The notes under the pieces were generated by a model. That model was not told the origin of the DNA. It searched no databases and saw nothing but the letters and a program-made list of their open reading frames with translations. The translations under genes were made by a program, and so were the position numbers. Of a DNA stretch of 64,000 nt, positions 44,237-53,558 are shown in pieces; position 1 is the first letter of the stretch; each line of letters starts with the position of its first letter. This DNA comes from CAWBYL01 sp963793025. Its GTDB lineage: Bacteria; Actinomycetota; Acidimicrobiia; Acidimicrobiales; Acidimicrobilacustridaceae. The stretch spans positions 620,001-684,000 of the forward strand of contig CAWBYL010000006.1 in NCBI GenBank assembly GCA_963793025.1, given 5' to 3'.

Positions 44237-45457
44237 TCAGGTGGTGTGGAGGGTCATGGGGGCGGTGGTCACGCCGGCGATGATGTTGCTGGCCGAGTGG
44301 CCCACCGGACCGGTGAGCTCGAGGCGGGTGACGCCCCGATCGAGCAGAGCCTCGAGCACGGCGGCCACCTCCAGCCGGGCCAGCGCCGCGCCCAGGCAGA
44401 AGTGGGCGCCGAAGCCGAAGGCCACGTGGTGGTTGGGTGTGCGGCCCACGTCGAACTGGTCGGCCGTCGGCCCGAACTCGTCGGCGTCGCGGTTGGCCGA
44501 GGCGTAGAGCATGACGATCGGGTCGCCGGCGCTGACCGCCTGCCCGCCGAGCTCCACGTCCCGGGTGGCGGTGCGCATGAAGTAGATGACGGCGGTCGTC
44601 CAGCGCAGGATCTCCTCCACCGCGCTGGCCACCAGCGACCGCTCCTCGACCAGCCGGGTCCACTGCTCCGGGTTCTCGGCCAGAGCCACCAGGCCCCCGG
44701 AGATGGTGTTGCGGGTGGTCTCGTTGCCGGCCACCAGGATCTGGTTGAGGAACATGGCCAGCTCGTCGTCGGACAGGCGGTCGCCGTCGACCTCGACGCT
44801 GGCCAGCTGGGAGATCACGTCGTCCTGCGGGTCCAGGCGGGAGGTGACGACCTGGTTCATCAGCTCGCTCATCATCTCGGCGTGCAGGGCCTCGCGTCGC
44901 TCCGGGTCGTTGGAGATCTCGGTGCCGGGGATGGACGCCTCCGACCAGTCCCAGACCTTGTCCCACTTGTCCTCCGGGAGCCCGAGCAGCTGGGCGATCA
45001 CCTGGACGGGGAGGGGTACGGCCAGCGGCGGCACGATGTCGACCGGCTCGTCGAGGGGCAGGTCGGCGACCAGCTTCACCGCCGCGTCCCGCACCGACTC
45101 GTCGAGGGTCTTCACGACCCGGCGCCCGAAGGCGGGCTGCACCAGGGCCCGGTAGCGGGTGTGGTCGGGCGGATCGGTGTGCATCATCGTCGGCGGCGTG
45201 TCGTAGTGCGCGCCGATCTCGAAGGTGAGGATGCCCGTGCTCGACTGGAACGTGACGGGATCGGTGGAGACGGCCATCACGTCGGCGTGGCGGCTGGCCA
45301 CCCAGAAGCCCTGGGTCGCGTTCCAGGCCAGGCCGTCCTTGGCCCGGAGCCGGGCGTAGAGCGGGAACGGGTCGTCGACCGAGAGCTCCACGCCGAGGAA
45401 CTCGTCGGTGAGCGGGTCGTTGGCCCGGTCGGCGCGATCGGATTCGACGGTGGTCAT
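44237..45457 (-). CDS. Cytochrome P450
   Basis: 406 residues from ATG 45457. The I-helix oxygen-binding motif is LVAGNETTRNTISGG, the ExxR is VEEILRW, and the heme-binding loop is FGFGAHFCLGAALARLE with the proximal Cys. Length and style (HTDPPDHTRYRALVQPAF) match soluble actinobacterial CYP families such as those oxidising steroids, fatty acids or terpenes. It lies 31 bp downstream of a fatty acid desaturase gene on the same strand, so a lipid substrate is plausible. No ferredoxin gene is adjacent. Confidence 0.95.
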   Translation of the reverse strand: MTTVESDRADRANDPLTDEFLGVELSVDDPFPLYARLRAKDGLAWNATQGFWVASRHADVMAVSTDPVTFQSSTGILTFEIGAHYDTPPTMMHTDPPDHTRYRALVQPAFGRRVVKTLDESVRDAAVKLVADLPLDEPVDIVPPLAVPLPVQVIAQLLGLPEDKWDKVWDWSEASIPGTEISNDPERREALHAEMMSELMNQVVTSRLDPQDDVISQLASVEVDGDRLSDDELAMFLNQILVAGNETTRNTISGGLVALAENPEQWTRLVEERSLVASAVEEILRWTTAVIYFMRTATRDVELGGQAVSAGDPIVMLYASANRDADEFGPTADQFDVGRTPNHHVAFGFGAHFCLGAALARLEVAAVLEALLDRGVTRLELTGPVGHSASNIIAGVTTAPMTLHTT

Positions 45458-45488
45458 GGTGTCTCCCCTCGGTGACGCTCGGGGGGCG

Positions 45489-46472
45489 TCAACCGGACGC
45501 CAGAGTCTTCCAGAGCTCGGTGTAGCCCCGGTACTCGATGCTCGGCGTGACCCATCCCGACGCCACCAGCTCCCGGTGGAGGGCGGGGAGGTGTTGGAAC
45601 GGCACCCCCATGTCGGCGTGGTGGGCCAGGTGCCAGCCGGTGTTGAACGGCACGATCCAGAAGCGGGGGGCCCACGACTGGCGCACGACGTGGGTGGTGC
45701 GGCGCCGGTCCGACGAGCGCTCCATGCCGCCGTGCTCGGCGATGGCCCGCAGCCGGTTCAGCACCCGCCACACGGTCATCCACGGTCCCAGCCACATCAC
45801 CGCCCACAACCACCAGCGACCCGAGACCAGGCCCATGGCGACGAACAGAACCACCTGGGCGGCGACGATCCGCAGGGCGACCGCCCTCGAGCTCTGCTTG
45901 GTGAGGGCCAGCAACAGACCCTTCAGGTTCTTCCACCCCGAGCTCCCCAGGGCGTCGCGCCGGAGCTTGCGTCGGAACGAGGCGGCGGTGACCGGGTAGC
46001 CCCGGTACAGGTTGAGGTCGGGCTCGTTGGGGCCCAGCTCGTCGCGATGGTGGGCGAAGTGGCTGCGGCGGTAGGCATCGAAGGGCACGAAGGCCGGGTA
46101 GGCGAGCAGCCACTTCCCGACCAGGTCGTTGGCCGCCCGCCGGGAGAACAGGAGCCGGTGGGCCGCCTCGTGGGCGAGGATCGAGAAGAGGGCGAAGGCC
46201 CGACCCACCAGCACGAAGGCCACGGCCCACACGACCAGGGCCAGCGGGAGGGCCAGACCGGGGGTCAGCCAGCAGGCCACGACCAGCGGCCCCAGGCCCT
46301 GCACCCACACCGACACCACGTTGAGGGCGTTGCGCCGGCCGGGGATGCGGCGCAGCTCCTCGCGGAGGAACGGCCGGGGCATCCCGGTGACCGTGAGCCG
46401 GTCGGTCGGGAGGACCTCGGGGAGGTCGTACGACGAGGGCACCACCGTGGTGCGCCGAACTGCAGATCCCAC
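45489..46472 (-). CDS. Fatty acid desaturase family membrane protein
   Basis: 327 residues. Three histidine clusters typical of membrane di-iron desaturases are present: ILAHEAAHRLLF, RRSHFAHHRDE and TGWHLAHHADMGVPF. Hydrophobic stretches such as PLALVVWAVAFVLVGRAFALFSI and VVLFVAMGLVSGRWWLWAVMWLG give a multi-pass membrane protein. It uses O2 and reductant to introduce a double bond or hydroxyl into a lipid chain. It precedes the P450 gene by 31 bp and is divergent from the MBL hydrolase (36-bp gap). Confidence 0.93.
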   Translation of the reverse strand: MGSAVRRTTVVPSSYDLPEVLPTDRLTVTGMPRPFLREELRRIPGRRNALNVVSVWVQGLGPLVVACWLTPGLALPLALVVWAVAFVLVGRAFALFSILAHEAAHRLLFSRRAANDLVGKWLLAYPAFVPFDAYRRSHFAHHRDELGPNEPDLNLYRGYPVTAASFRRKLRRDALGSSGWKNLKGLLLALTKQSSRAVALRIVAAQVVLFVAMGLVSGRWWLWAVMWLGPWMTVWRVLNRLRAIAEHGGMERSSDRRRTTHVVRQSWAPRFWIVPFNTGWHLAHHADMGVPFQHLPALHRELVASGWVTPSIEYRGYTELWKTLASG

Positions 46473-46508
46473 GACCCAAGTGTGCCCTGATCAGGCGAGA
46501 ATGGGGAC

Positions 46509-47246
46509 ATGACCGACGCCTCCGCAGCCGACCCCGGCCGCCTCTACTTCCGCCAGCTGCTCGCCGGACGCGACATCGCCCGCACCGATCAGCTGGCCCG
46601 CCAGATGGTGAACTTCGTGTACCTGATCGGCGACCGTCAGACGGGCGAGGCCGTCGTCGTCGACCCGGCCTACGACCCGGCCGGTGTCCTCGAGGTGCTG
46701 GCCGGCGACGACATGCGCCTCACCGGGGTGCTGGCCACCCACTACCACTCCGACCACGTGGGCGGCTCCATGATGGGCTTCACCATCCCCGGGGTGGCCG
46801 ACCTGTTGGAGCTGGTCCACGTGCCTGTGCACGTGCAGGCCGAGGAGGCCGAGCTGGTGGGCAAGGTCACCGAGCTCACCGCCGGTGACCTGGTCAGCCA
46901 CCGCAGCGGGGACACCGTCATGGTGGGCGACATCCCCATCGAGCTCATCCACACCCCCGGTCACACCCCGGGCAGCCAGTGCTTCCTGCTGGACGGCGCC
47001 CTGGTCTCGGGCGACACGCTCTTCCTCGACGGCTGCGGGCGCACCGACCTCCCCGGCGGCGACGCCGCCCTCCTCTACGAGAGCCTCACCCAGAAGCTGG
47101 CCAAGGTGCCCGACGACGCCGTGCTCTTCCCGGGCCACATGTACTCGCCGGCGCCGTCGGCCTCCATGGGCGACACCCGCCGCACCAACTACGTCTACCG
47201 CCCCCGCAACGAGCAGGAGTGGCTGGCGATGTTCGGCGCCGGCTGA
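46509..47246 (+). CDS. MBL-fold metallo-hydrolase (glyoxalase II/persulfide dioxygenase-like)
   Basis: 245 residues from ATG 46509. Metal motifs are LATHYHSDHVGG (H-x-H-x-D-H), LIHTPGHTPGSQCFLL (His), VSGDTLFLDGCGRTDLPGGD (Asp) and VLFPGHMYS (His). The GRTDLPGGD segment is common to the glyoxalase II/ETHE1 group. It would hydrolyse a thioester or oxidise a persulfide; the assignment between these is open. Confidence 0.92.
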   Translation: MTDASAADPGRLYFRQLLAGRDIARTDQLARQMVNFVYLIGDRQTGEAVVVDPAYDPAGVLEVLAGDDMRLTGVLATHYHSDHVGGSMMGFTIPGVADLLELVHVPVHVQAEEAELVGKVTELTAGDLVSHRSGDTVMVGDIPIELIHTPGHTPGSQCFLLDGALVSGDTLFLDGCGRTDLPGGDAALLYESLTQKLAKVPDDAVLFPGHMYSPAPSASMGDTRRTNYVYRPRNEQEWLAMFGAG

Positions 47247-47278
47247 CCGGCGCCGGCCGATGAGGTGATCGCTGACGG

Positions 47279-48100
47279 TCAGCCCTCGGGCCGGCGGTAG
47301 GCCTCGGGCCGGCGGGCCTCCAGGCTGGGCAGCCGTCGGCGCACCTCGGCGATGGCGTCGAGATCGATGTCGGCCACCGCCATCCCGTCGCCCTCGGGGC
47401 CGGCGTCGGCCAGCACCCGACCCCAGGCGTCGACCACCAGGGCGTGACCGTGGCGGGCCACGCCATCGGGGCTGGTGCCCCACTGCGCGCCGGCCACCAC
47501 GGCCACCTGGTCCTCCACTGCCCGGGCCCGCAGGAGCAGCTCCCAGTGGGCGGGTCCGGTGGCGGCGGTGAAGGCGGCGGGAACGGTGACGACGAGGGCG
47601 CCCTCGAGGGCTTCGAGGCGGTAGAGCTCGGGGAAGCGGAGGTCGTAGCAGACCGTGAGCCCGACGGAGGGGCCCCGGTCGCCCAGCGGAGCCACCACCG
47701 GGCCGGCGCCGGCGCTGAAGGTGTCGGACTCGCGGCTGCGGGCTCCGGGCACGTCCACGTCGAACAGGTGGACCTTGCGGTACGAGGCGAGCAGCGCGCC
47801 GTCCCCGCCGAGCAGGCACGAGGTGTTGAAGAGGCGGTCGCCGTCGCGCTCGACGAAGCTCCCGGCCACGAGCGCGCACCCGTGGCGACGGGCGACCTCG
47901 GCGGCCCAGCCGACCGTGGGTCCGTGGAGGGGCTCGGCCCCGGCCCGCAGCTCGGCGGAGCGGCCGAGATTGGTGAACAGCTCGGGGAGGACGACGAGCT
48001 CGGCCCCGTCGGTGGCCGCCGAGGCGACCAGGTCGGCGGCCCGCGCCCGGTTCTCGTCGGGGTCCGGGCCGGACCACATCTGCACCGCCGCAACGCGCAT
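47279..48100 (-). CDS. Carbon-nitrogen hydrolase (nitrilase family, Nit-like)
   Basis: 273 residues from ATG 48100 (a GTG three codons earlier is possible). The catalytic triad is complete: Glu in LVVLPELFTNLG, Lys in LASYRKVHLFDVDVPG and Cys in LTVCYDLRFPELYRLEALEGA. The order and spacing fit the Nit/omega-amidase branch that hydrolyses linear amides or deaminated glutathione. It lies 10 bp downstream of the nucleotidylyltransferase-like gene, which follows ald, so the three genes form a likely operon. Confidence 0.92.
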   Translation of the reverse strand: MRVAAVQMWSGPDPDENRARAADLVASAATDGAELVVLPELFTNLGRSAELRAGAEPLHGPTVGWAAEVARRHGCALVAGSFVERDGDRLFNTSCLLGGDGALLASYRKVHLFDVDVPGARSRESDTFSAGAGPVVAPLGDRGPSVGLTVCYDLRFPELYRLEALEGALVVTVPAAFTAATGPAHWELLLRARAVEDQVAVVAGAQWGTSPDGVARHGHALVVDAWGRVLADAGPEGDGMAVADIDLDAIAEVRRRLPSLEARRPEAYRRPEG

Positions 48101-48110
48101 GGCGCGCACG

Positions 48111-48665
48111 CTACCGGGGCGGTGCGGCCCTCCACTCGGCCCGGCCCGAGCGGACCGCGGTGGCCGACACCTCGTGGTGCGCGGGGTCGGTGTCGAGCAC
48201 CACGAACTCGACGCCGGCGGGGGGGACGGCCGCGGGGTCGTCGTCGGGGAGCGTCCACGGCGGCCGCGGGGCCAGCGCCACCAGCGGGAGCCGGGCCAGG
48301 GCCTCGTCCCGACGGGCGGGGCCGCCGTACCAGGAGGGGTCGAGGAGCTGATGCCACTTGTCGGCGCCCACGACGAGGACGTCGTAGCCGGTGGCCACGT
48401 CGGCCAACAGGCTGTGGTGCGTGGTCCTCACGCCGAGCCAGGGGAGCTCGGCGGCCAGCTCCTCCAGCTCGGCCACCCGCGCCTCGACGGGGCTGAGCCG
48501 CTCGACGCTCTTGCCCAGGGTGGCGAGCGAGATGCTGAGGTCGACCCGCACCAGACCCAGCCGCTCGACCGCGGCGCGAGCGACGTGGAGGTGGGCCACC
48601 GTCGGCGGATCGAACGAGCCGGGATAGACGCCGAGCGGGCCGTCGGCGGAGGTCGGATCAGCCAC
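48111..48665 (-). CDS. Nucleotidylyltransferase (NadD/cytidylyltransferase-like)
   Basis: 184 residues from GTG 48665. The nucleotide-binding start YPGSFDPPTVAHLHVARAA is the G-x-F-D-P..H motif, with T-V-A-H in place of H-x-G-H. The second motif near the C-terminus reads VSATAVRSG, like the usual ISSTxIR. VLVVGADKWHQLLDPSWY is typical of NadD. It transfers an adenylyl or cytidylyl group, possibly to nicotinate mononucleotide. The assignment to NadD is not certain because of the altered motifs and short size. Confidence 0.8.
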   Translation of the reverse strand: MADPTSADGPLGVYPGSFDPPTVAHLHVARAAVERLGLVRVDLSISLATLGKSVERLSPVEARVAELEELAAELPWLGVRTTHHSLLADVATGYDVLVVGADKWHQLLDPSWYGGPARRDEALARLPLVALAPRPPWTLPDDDPAAVPPAGVEFVVLDTDPAHHEVSATAVRSGRAEWRAAPPR

Positions 48666-48722
48666 CGCGCCACGGTAGCGAGCACGGAACGCCACAGCGC
48701 CGCCGACGAACCTGCTGGGCGA

Positions 48723-49853
48723 TCAGCGCTCGCCCAGCGCCACCTCGGCCTCGACGGCCGCCGCTCCGAGGGCCTCGGCCACGGCTGGGTTCACCACGTG
48801 GCCGCCGGCCACGTTGAGACCGTGGGCCAGAGCGGGATCCCGGCGGACGGCTTCCGCCGGACCGAGGCGGGCCAACTCGGCGAGATAGGGGAGCGTGGGG
48901 TTGGTGAGGGCGTGGGTGGAGGTGTGGGGAACGGCGCCGGGCATGTTGCCCACCGCGTAGTGCACGACGCCGTGGCGCTCGAACACCGGGTCGGCGTGGG
49001 TCGTCTCGTGCGAGGTCTCGATGCATCCGCCCTGGTCGATGGCGATGTCGATCACCACCGCCCCCTTCTTCATCGTGCGCACCATCTCCTCGCTCACCAC
49101 GACGGGAGCGCGACCGCCGGGCACCAGGACGGCGCCGATGACGAGATCGGCCTCGGCCACGCTGCGCTCGACCATGCCCCGGTTCGAGCTGAGGGTGGTG
49201 ATGCGTCCCATCTGGATCTGGTCGACGTGACGGAGGCGGTCGATGTTCTTGTCGAGGAGGTGGACCTCGGCCTCCAACCCGGCGGCCATCCACGCCGCGT
49301 TCCAGCCCACGTTGCCCGCGCCCAACACCACGACCCGGGCCGGTCGGACCCCGGGGGCCCCGCCGAGCAGGACCCCCCGTCCGCCGTTGTGGCGCTCCAG
49401 GAAGTGGGCTCCGATCTGGGCGCTCATGCGCCCCGCCACCTCGCTCATCGGGGCCAGCAGGGGGAGGGACCCGTCGGGGAGCTGCACCGTCTCGTAGCCG
49501 ACGGCGGTCACCCCGGAGGCGATCAGAGCGTCGGCCACGTTCGGGTAGGCGGCCAGGTGAAGGTAGGTGAACAGCACCAGCCCGGGCCGGAAGTGATCGA
49601 ACTCGTCGGCGAGGGGCTCCTTCACCTTGCAGATCAGCTCCGCCCGTTCCCAGACCTCGCCGGCCGAGGTGACGACGGTGGCCCCGGCCCGGGCGTAGTC
49701 GTCGTCGGGGATGCTCGAGTCGGTCCCCGCCCCCGACTCGACGAGGACCTGGGCCCCGGCGTGCAGCAGCTCCCGCACCCCGTCGGGCGTGATGGCCACC
49801 CGGTGCTCCTCGGGCTTGAGCTCGCGGGGCACGCCGACGGTGAGGGTCGTCAT
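48723..49853 (-). CDS. ald: Alanine dehydrogenase
   Basis: 376 residues from ATG 49853. The N-terminus VGVPRELKPEEHRVAITPDGVREL and KVKEPLADE (substrate Lys) are typical. The NAD-binding motif is VVVLGAGNVGWNAAWMA. SEVAGRMSAQIGAHFLERHNGGRGVLLGGAPGV and GNMPGAVPHTSTHALTN identify the alanine dehydrogenase family. It interconverts L-alanine and pyruvate with NAD. The nucleotidylyltransferase-like gene follows 57 bp downstream. Divergent from the crotonase gene. Confidence 0.95.
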   Translation of the reverse strand: MTTLTVGVPRELKPEEHRVAITPDGVRELLHAGAQVLVESGAGTDSSIPDDDYARAGATVVTSAGEVWERAELICKVKEPLADEFDHFRPGLVLFTYLHLAAYPNVADALIASGVTAVGYETVQLPDGSLPLLAPMSEVAGRMSAQIGAHFLERHNGGRGVLLGGAPGVRPARVVVLGAGNVGWNAAWMAAGLEAEVHLLDKNIDRLRHVDQIQMGRITTLSSNRGMVERSVAEADLVIGAVLVPGGRAPVVVSEEMVRTMKKGAVVIDIAIDQGGCIETSHETTHADPVFERHGVVHYAVGNMPGAVPHTSTHALTNPTLPYLAELARLGPAEAVRRDPALAHGLNVAGGHVVNPAVAEALGAAAVEAEVALGER

Positions 49854-50021
49854 CGGACGGCCAGGCGATGCGGGGCCGAGAGCGACACGGTGTCCATGAG
49901 GCGACACTAGGGCTGTCGGCGCCTCGGGCCACCCGAACGCGGGCGCCGACGGAGGACCCCGGGCGTGTGATGATCGGCTCTCACACGGCGGCCCCGACCG
50001 GGCGGCCGAGAGGGGGTCGAG

Positions 50022-50774
50022 ATGTCCGAGAAGGTGCACACCGAGGTGCGGGACCGCGTGTTGATCGTGAGCCTGGACCGCGCCGCCAAGCGCAACGCGA
50101 TCGATCCCGACATCACCGCCGGCATCGGGGAGGCCCTCGACCGGCTCGACGACGAGGCCGACCTCTGGGCCGGTGTCATCACCGGTACCTCCGAGGTGTT
50201 CTCCGCCGGCACCGATCTGCGAGCGGGCATGAGCCAGACCGAGCGCGGCGGTCAGTACGGGGTGATCCAACGCCGCCGCCTGAAGCCCCTGATCGCCGCG
50301 GTCGAAGGGTTCGCCCTCGGCGGTGGGATGGAGATCGTGCTGGCGTGCGACCTGGTGGTGGCGTCGACGACGGCGACCTTCGGCCTCCCGGAGGTGCAAC
50401 GCAGCCTCGTGCCCACCTGTGCCGGGATGTTCCGATCGCCCCGGGCGCTGCCCCTGAACGTCGCTCGCGAGCTCATGCTCACCGGTGATCCCATCGACGC
50501 CGAGCGGGCCGAGCGGCTCGGGTTCGCCAACCGGGTGGTGCCGCAGGGTCGAGCCCTCGACGAGGCGGTGGCCCTCGCCCAGCGGATCTGTCGCAACGGA
50601 CCGGTGGGCATCCGCGAGACGATGCGGGTGCTGAACGGCCTCGTGCACGATGCCGACATCGAGGGGTGGGAGCTCACGCGGGAGGCCGAGGCGGTGATCT
50701 ACGCGGCCGATGACACCAAGGAGGGCGTCACCGCCTTCTTCGAACGCCGCGAACCCCGGTGGACCGGCACCTGA
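50022..50774 (+). CDS. Enoyl-CoA hydratase/isomerase family (crotonase)
   Basis: 250 residues from ATG 50022. The first acyl-CoA binding strand is VFSAGTDLRAGM. The oxyanion hole and first Glu region is AAVEGFALGGGMEIVLACDLVVAS. The second Glu is in FGLPEVQRSLVPTCAG. A GHGV-like block is replaced by NVARELMLTGDPIDAERAERLGFANRVV. All crotonase landmarks are there, so it acts on an enoyl-CoA or related thioester. It starts a + strand run with an acyl-CoA dehydrogenase and an aminotransferase, suggesting a degradation route. Confidence 0.93.
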   Translation: MSEKVHTEVRDRVLIVSLDRAAKRNAIDPDITAGIGEALDRLDDEADLWAGVITGTSEVFSAGTDLRAGMSQTERGGQYGVIQRRRLKPLIAAVEGFALGGGMEIVLACDLVVASTTATFGLPEVQRSLVPTCAGMFRSPRALPLNVARELMLTGDPIDAERAERLGFANRVVPQGRALDEAVALAQRICRNGPVGIRETMRVLNGLVHDADIEGWELTREAEAVIYAADDTKEGVTAFFERREPRWTGT

Positions 50775-50868
50775 GACCACCGGCGACGCCGGCCCGAGCG
50801 CCTGTTTGGTCATGGCCCTCGGGGATGGCCATCATGAAGGCGGCTGCCGGACACAGGGGGAACGGGTC

Positions 50869-52086
50869 GTGGACTTCGACGAGACAGCGGAAGAAGCGGC
50901 GTGGCGAGCAGAGTGCCGGGCCTTCCTCTCCGCCCACGCCGAGCGCAAGGACCCGTCGAAGCTGCGGGTGACCATGTCGACGATGGCCGACGACGAAGAG
51001 GCCCACGTCAAGGCCTGCCGTGACTGGCAGCGCCTCAAGGCCGACAACGGCTGGGCCGGGCTCACCTGGCCCGTCGCGTACGGCGGCCGCGGCCTCACCG
51101 GTCTCCAGCAGGGCATCTTCCTCGAGGAGGAGTCGCACTACGACGTGCCCACCGGCATGTTCGCCCAGGCCATCGGGATGATGGGCCCGACGATCATCGC
51201 CCACGGCACCGAGGAGCAGAAGCAGACGTTTCTCAAGCCGATCCTGCGGGGCGAGCAGGTGTGGTGCCAGCTGTTCAGCGAGCCCAACGCCGGCTCCGAC
51301 CTCGCCGGGCTGCGGACCCGCGCCGACCTCGACGGCGACGAGTACATCGTCAACGGCCAGAAGGTCTGGACATCGTCGGCCCACGTCGCCGACTGGGGCA
51401 TGCTCCTCGCCCGTACCGACTGGGACGCCCCGAAGCACCGCGGCATCACGTTCTTCGCCGTCGACATGCGCTCGCCCGGCATCGACGTGCGCCCGCTGCG
51501 CCAGGCCACCGGCGGGGCCGAGTTCAACGAGGTCTTCCTCGAAGACCTCCGGGTCCCCAAGGAGAACGTGCTCGGCCCCCTCCACGGCGGGTGGGGTGTG
51601 GCCATGACCACTCTCACCAGCGAACGGGCCGACATCGGCAGCGCTCACGGGATGGGCTGGAACGCGGTGCTCGACCTGGCCCGACGCTTCGGAGTGGTCG
51701 GCGACCCGGTGATCCGCCAGAAGCTCGCCACCCTCTACACGAGCTACCAGCTCAGCCGCTTCACCGGCTATCGGGTGCGCACTGCGGCCATACAAGGCGT
51801 GGCCCCCGGCCCCGAGGTCTCGGTGGCCAAGATCGCCGTGTCCGAACGGCTGGCCTTCCAGGGCGACCTGGTCGAGGAGATCATGGGCGCCGCCGGCATG
51901 CTCTGGGGCGCCGACGCCCCCGATGACGGCTACTGGCAGACCATGGTGTTCAACGGCCAGTGGATGTCGCGCATCGGCGGCGGCACCGAGGACGTGCAAC
52001 GCAACATCGTGGGCGAGCGGGTGCTCGGGCTGCCTCGCGAGCCCAGCAACGACCGCACCACGCCGTTCCGCGACCTGCCGCACTGA
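50869..52086 (+). CDS. Acyl-CoA dehydrogenase
   Basis: 405 residues from GTG 50869, where the N-terminal helix VDFDETAEEAAWRAECRAFL begins; upstream sequence in frame is non-conserved. FAD and substrate motifs are WCQLFSEPNAGSDLAGLRTRA, YIVNGQKVWTSSA and RIGGGTEDVQRNIVGERVLGLPRE at the C-terminus. It introduces an alpha-beta double bond into an acyl-CoA and passes electrons to ETF. The neighbouring crotonase could hydrate the product. Catalytic Glu position not assigned with certainty. Confidence 0.93.
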   Translation: MDFDETAEEAAWRAECRAFLSAHAERKDPSKLRVTMSTMADDEEAHVKACRDWQRLKADNGWAGLTWPVAYGGRGLTGLQQGIFLEEESHYDVPTGMFAQAIGMMGPTIIAHGTEEQKQTFLKPILRGEQVWCQLFSEPNAGSDLAGLRTRADLDGDEYIVNGQKVWTSSAHVADWGMLLARTDWDAPKHRGITFFAVDMRSPGIDVRPLRQATGGAEFNEVFLEDLRVPKENVLGPLHGGWGVAMTTLTSERADIGSAHGMGWNAVLDLARRFGVVGDPVIRQKLATLYTSYQLSRFTGYRVRTAAIQGVAPGPEVSVAKIAVSERLAFQGDLVEEIMGAAGMLWGADAPDDGYWQTMVFNGQWMSRIGGGTEDVQRNIVGERVLGLPREPSNDRTTPFRDLPH

Positions 52087-52160
52087 CGTCGACCCCGGGC
52101 GGGCCCGGCGTCCTCGGGTCCTGACCGGCCCGGTACCCGAACCGGCGAAGGAGCCTTCCC

Positions 52161-53477
52161 GTGACCACCCACGACGAGCTGCTGGCCCGCCATCGTGAGG
52201 TCCTCCCCGACTGGCTGGCCCTGCTCTACGACGAGCCCATCGCCCTCGTCAGCGGGGAGGGCCGCCACGTGGTGGACGCCGAGGGCCGCCGCTACCTCGA
52301 CTTCTTCGGCGGCATCCTCACCACGATGACCGGCCACGCCGTGCCCGAGGTGGTGGAGGCCATACGCGCCCAGGCCGGGCTGATGATCCACACCTCGACG
52401 CTCTACCTCATCGAGCCCATGATCGAGCTGGCCGAGCGGGTGGTCGAGCTGTCGGGGATACCCGACGCCAAGGTGTTCTTCACCACATCGGGGTCCGAGG
52501 CCAACGAAGCGGCGCTCCTGCTCGCCGCCACCGCCCGTCGCTCCAACCAGGTGCTGGCCCTGCGCAACAGCTACCACGGGCGGTCGTTCGCGACCATGGG
52601 GGTGACGGGGAACCGGGGCTGGTCGGCGTCGAGCCTCTCGCCGTTCTCGGTGTCGTACGTGCACAACGGCGACCGCTTCCGGTCGCCGTTCGCCCACCTC
52701 GACGACGACGCCTTCGTGGCCGCCGTGGCCGAGGACCTCCGCGACGTGCTGCGCACCACGACCGCCGGTGACGTGGCGGCCATGATCGCCGAGCCCATCC
52801 AGGGCGTGGGCGGGTTCATCGTCCCCCCCGACGGCCTGCTCGGGGCCCTCCAGGAGGTCTGCCGGGAGGAGGGCATCCTCTGGATCACCGACGAGGTGCA
52901 GACGGGCTGGGGCCGCACGGGTGAGCACTTCTGGGGCTACCAGGCCCACGGCGTCGAGCCCGACGTGCTGACCTTCGCCAAGGGCCTGGGCAACGGTCTG
53001 GCCGTGGCCGGCGTGGTGGCCCGGGGCGAGCTCATGGACGGGATCCAGGCCAACTCCATCTCCACCTTCGGCGGCAACCCGCTGGTGTGCGCCGGCGCGT
53101 TGGCCAACCTCGACTACCTCCTCGACCACGACCTGCAGGCCAACGCCCGCCGCCAGGGTGCGCACCTGCTCGGCGCGCTGCGCCCTTTGGTCGACCGAGT
53201 GGCCGGGGTGGGCGACGTCCGGGGCAAGGGCCTCATGGTCGGCGTCGAGCTGGTGGGGCCCGACGGGCGCACCCCCGACCTGGGAGCCGCCGGCCGAGTG
53301 CTCGAAGCCTGCCGTCGCTCCGGGCTGCTCATCGGCAAGGGTGGGCTGTTCGGCAACTGCCTCCGCATCGCCCCACCCCTGAGCCTCACCGACGCCGAGT
53401 GCGTCGAGGGCACCGGCATCCTCGTCGACGTCATCTCCTCGCTGGGTGACGGAGGGTTGCCCGTCGGGGGAAGGTGA
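52161..53477 (+). CDS. Class III aminotransferase (AGXT2/GABA-type)
   Basis: 438 residues from GTG 52161. PLP motifs are FFTTSGSEANEAALLLA, NSYHGRSFATMGVTG, AAMIAEPIQGVGGFIVPP, WITDEVQTGWGRTGEHFWGY (the PLP-contacting Asp) and LTFAKGLGNGLAVAGVV with the Schiff-base Lys. This is the fold type I, class III group that transfers omega-amino groups, such as beta-alanine, GABA or beta-aminoisobutyrate. The next gene encodes an aldehyde dehydrogenase 81 bp away, fitting a route from an omega-amino acid to a semialdehyde and then an acid. Confidence 0.93.
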   Translation: MTTHDELLARHREVLPDWLALLYDEPIALVSGEGRHVVDAEGRRYLDFFGGILTTMTGHAVPEVVEAIRAQAGLMIHTSTLYLIEPMIELAERVVELSGIPDAKVFFTTSGSEANEAALLLAATARRSNQVLALRNSYHGRSFATMGVTGNRGWSASSLSPFSVSYVHNGDRFRSPFAHLDDDAFVAAVAEDLRDVLRTTTAGDVAAMIAEPIQGVGGFIVPPDGLLGALQEVCREEGILWITDEVQTGWGRTGEHFWGYQAHGVEPDVLTFAKGLGNGLAVAGVVARGELMDGIQANSISTFGGNPLVCAGALANLDYLLDHDLQANARRQGAHLLGALRPLVDRVAGVGDVRGKGLMVGVELVGPDGRTPDLGAAGRVLEACRRSGLLIGKGGLFGNCLRIAPPLSLTDAECVEGTGILVDVISSLGDGGLPVGGR

Positions 53478-53558
53478 TGACCGAACGCTGACCCGGAACC
53501 GTGACCCGCGGGGTCGGGCGCCGGCCTGTGACTCGCCCCGACCTGGACGGAGATCCCC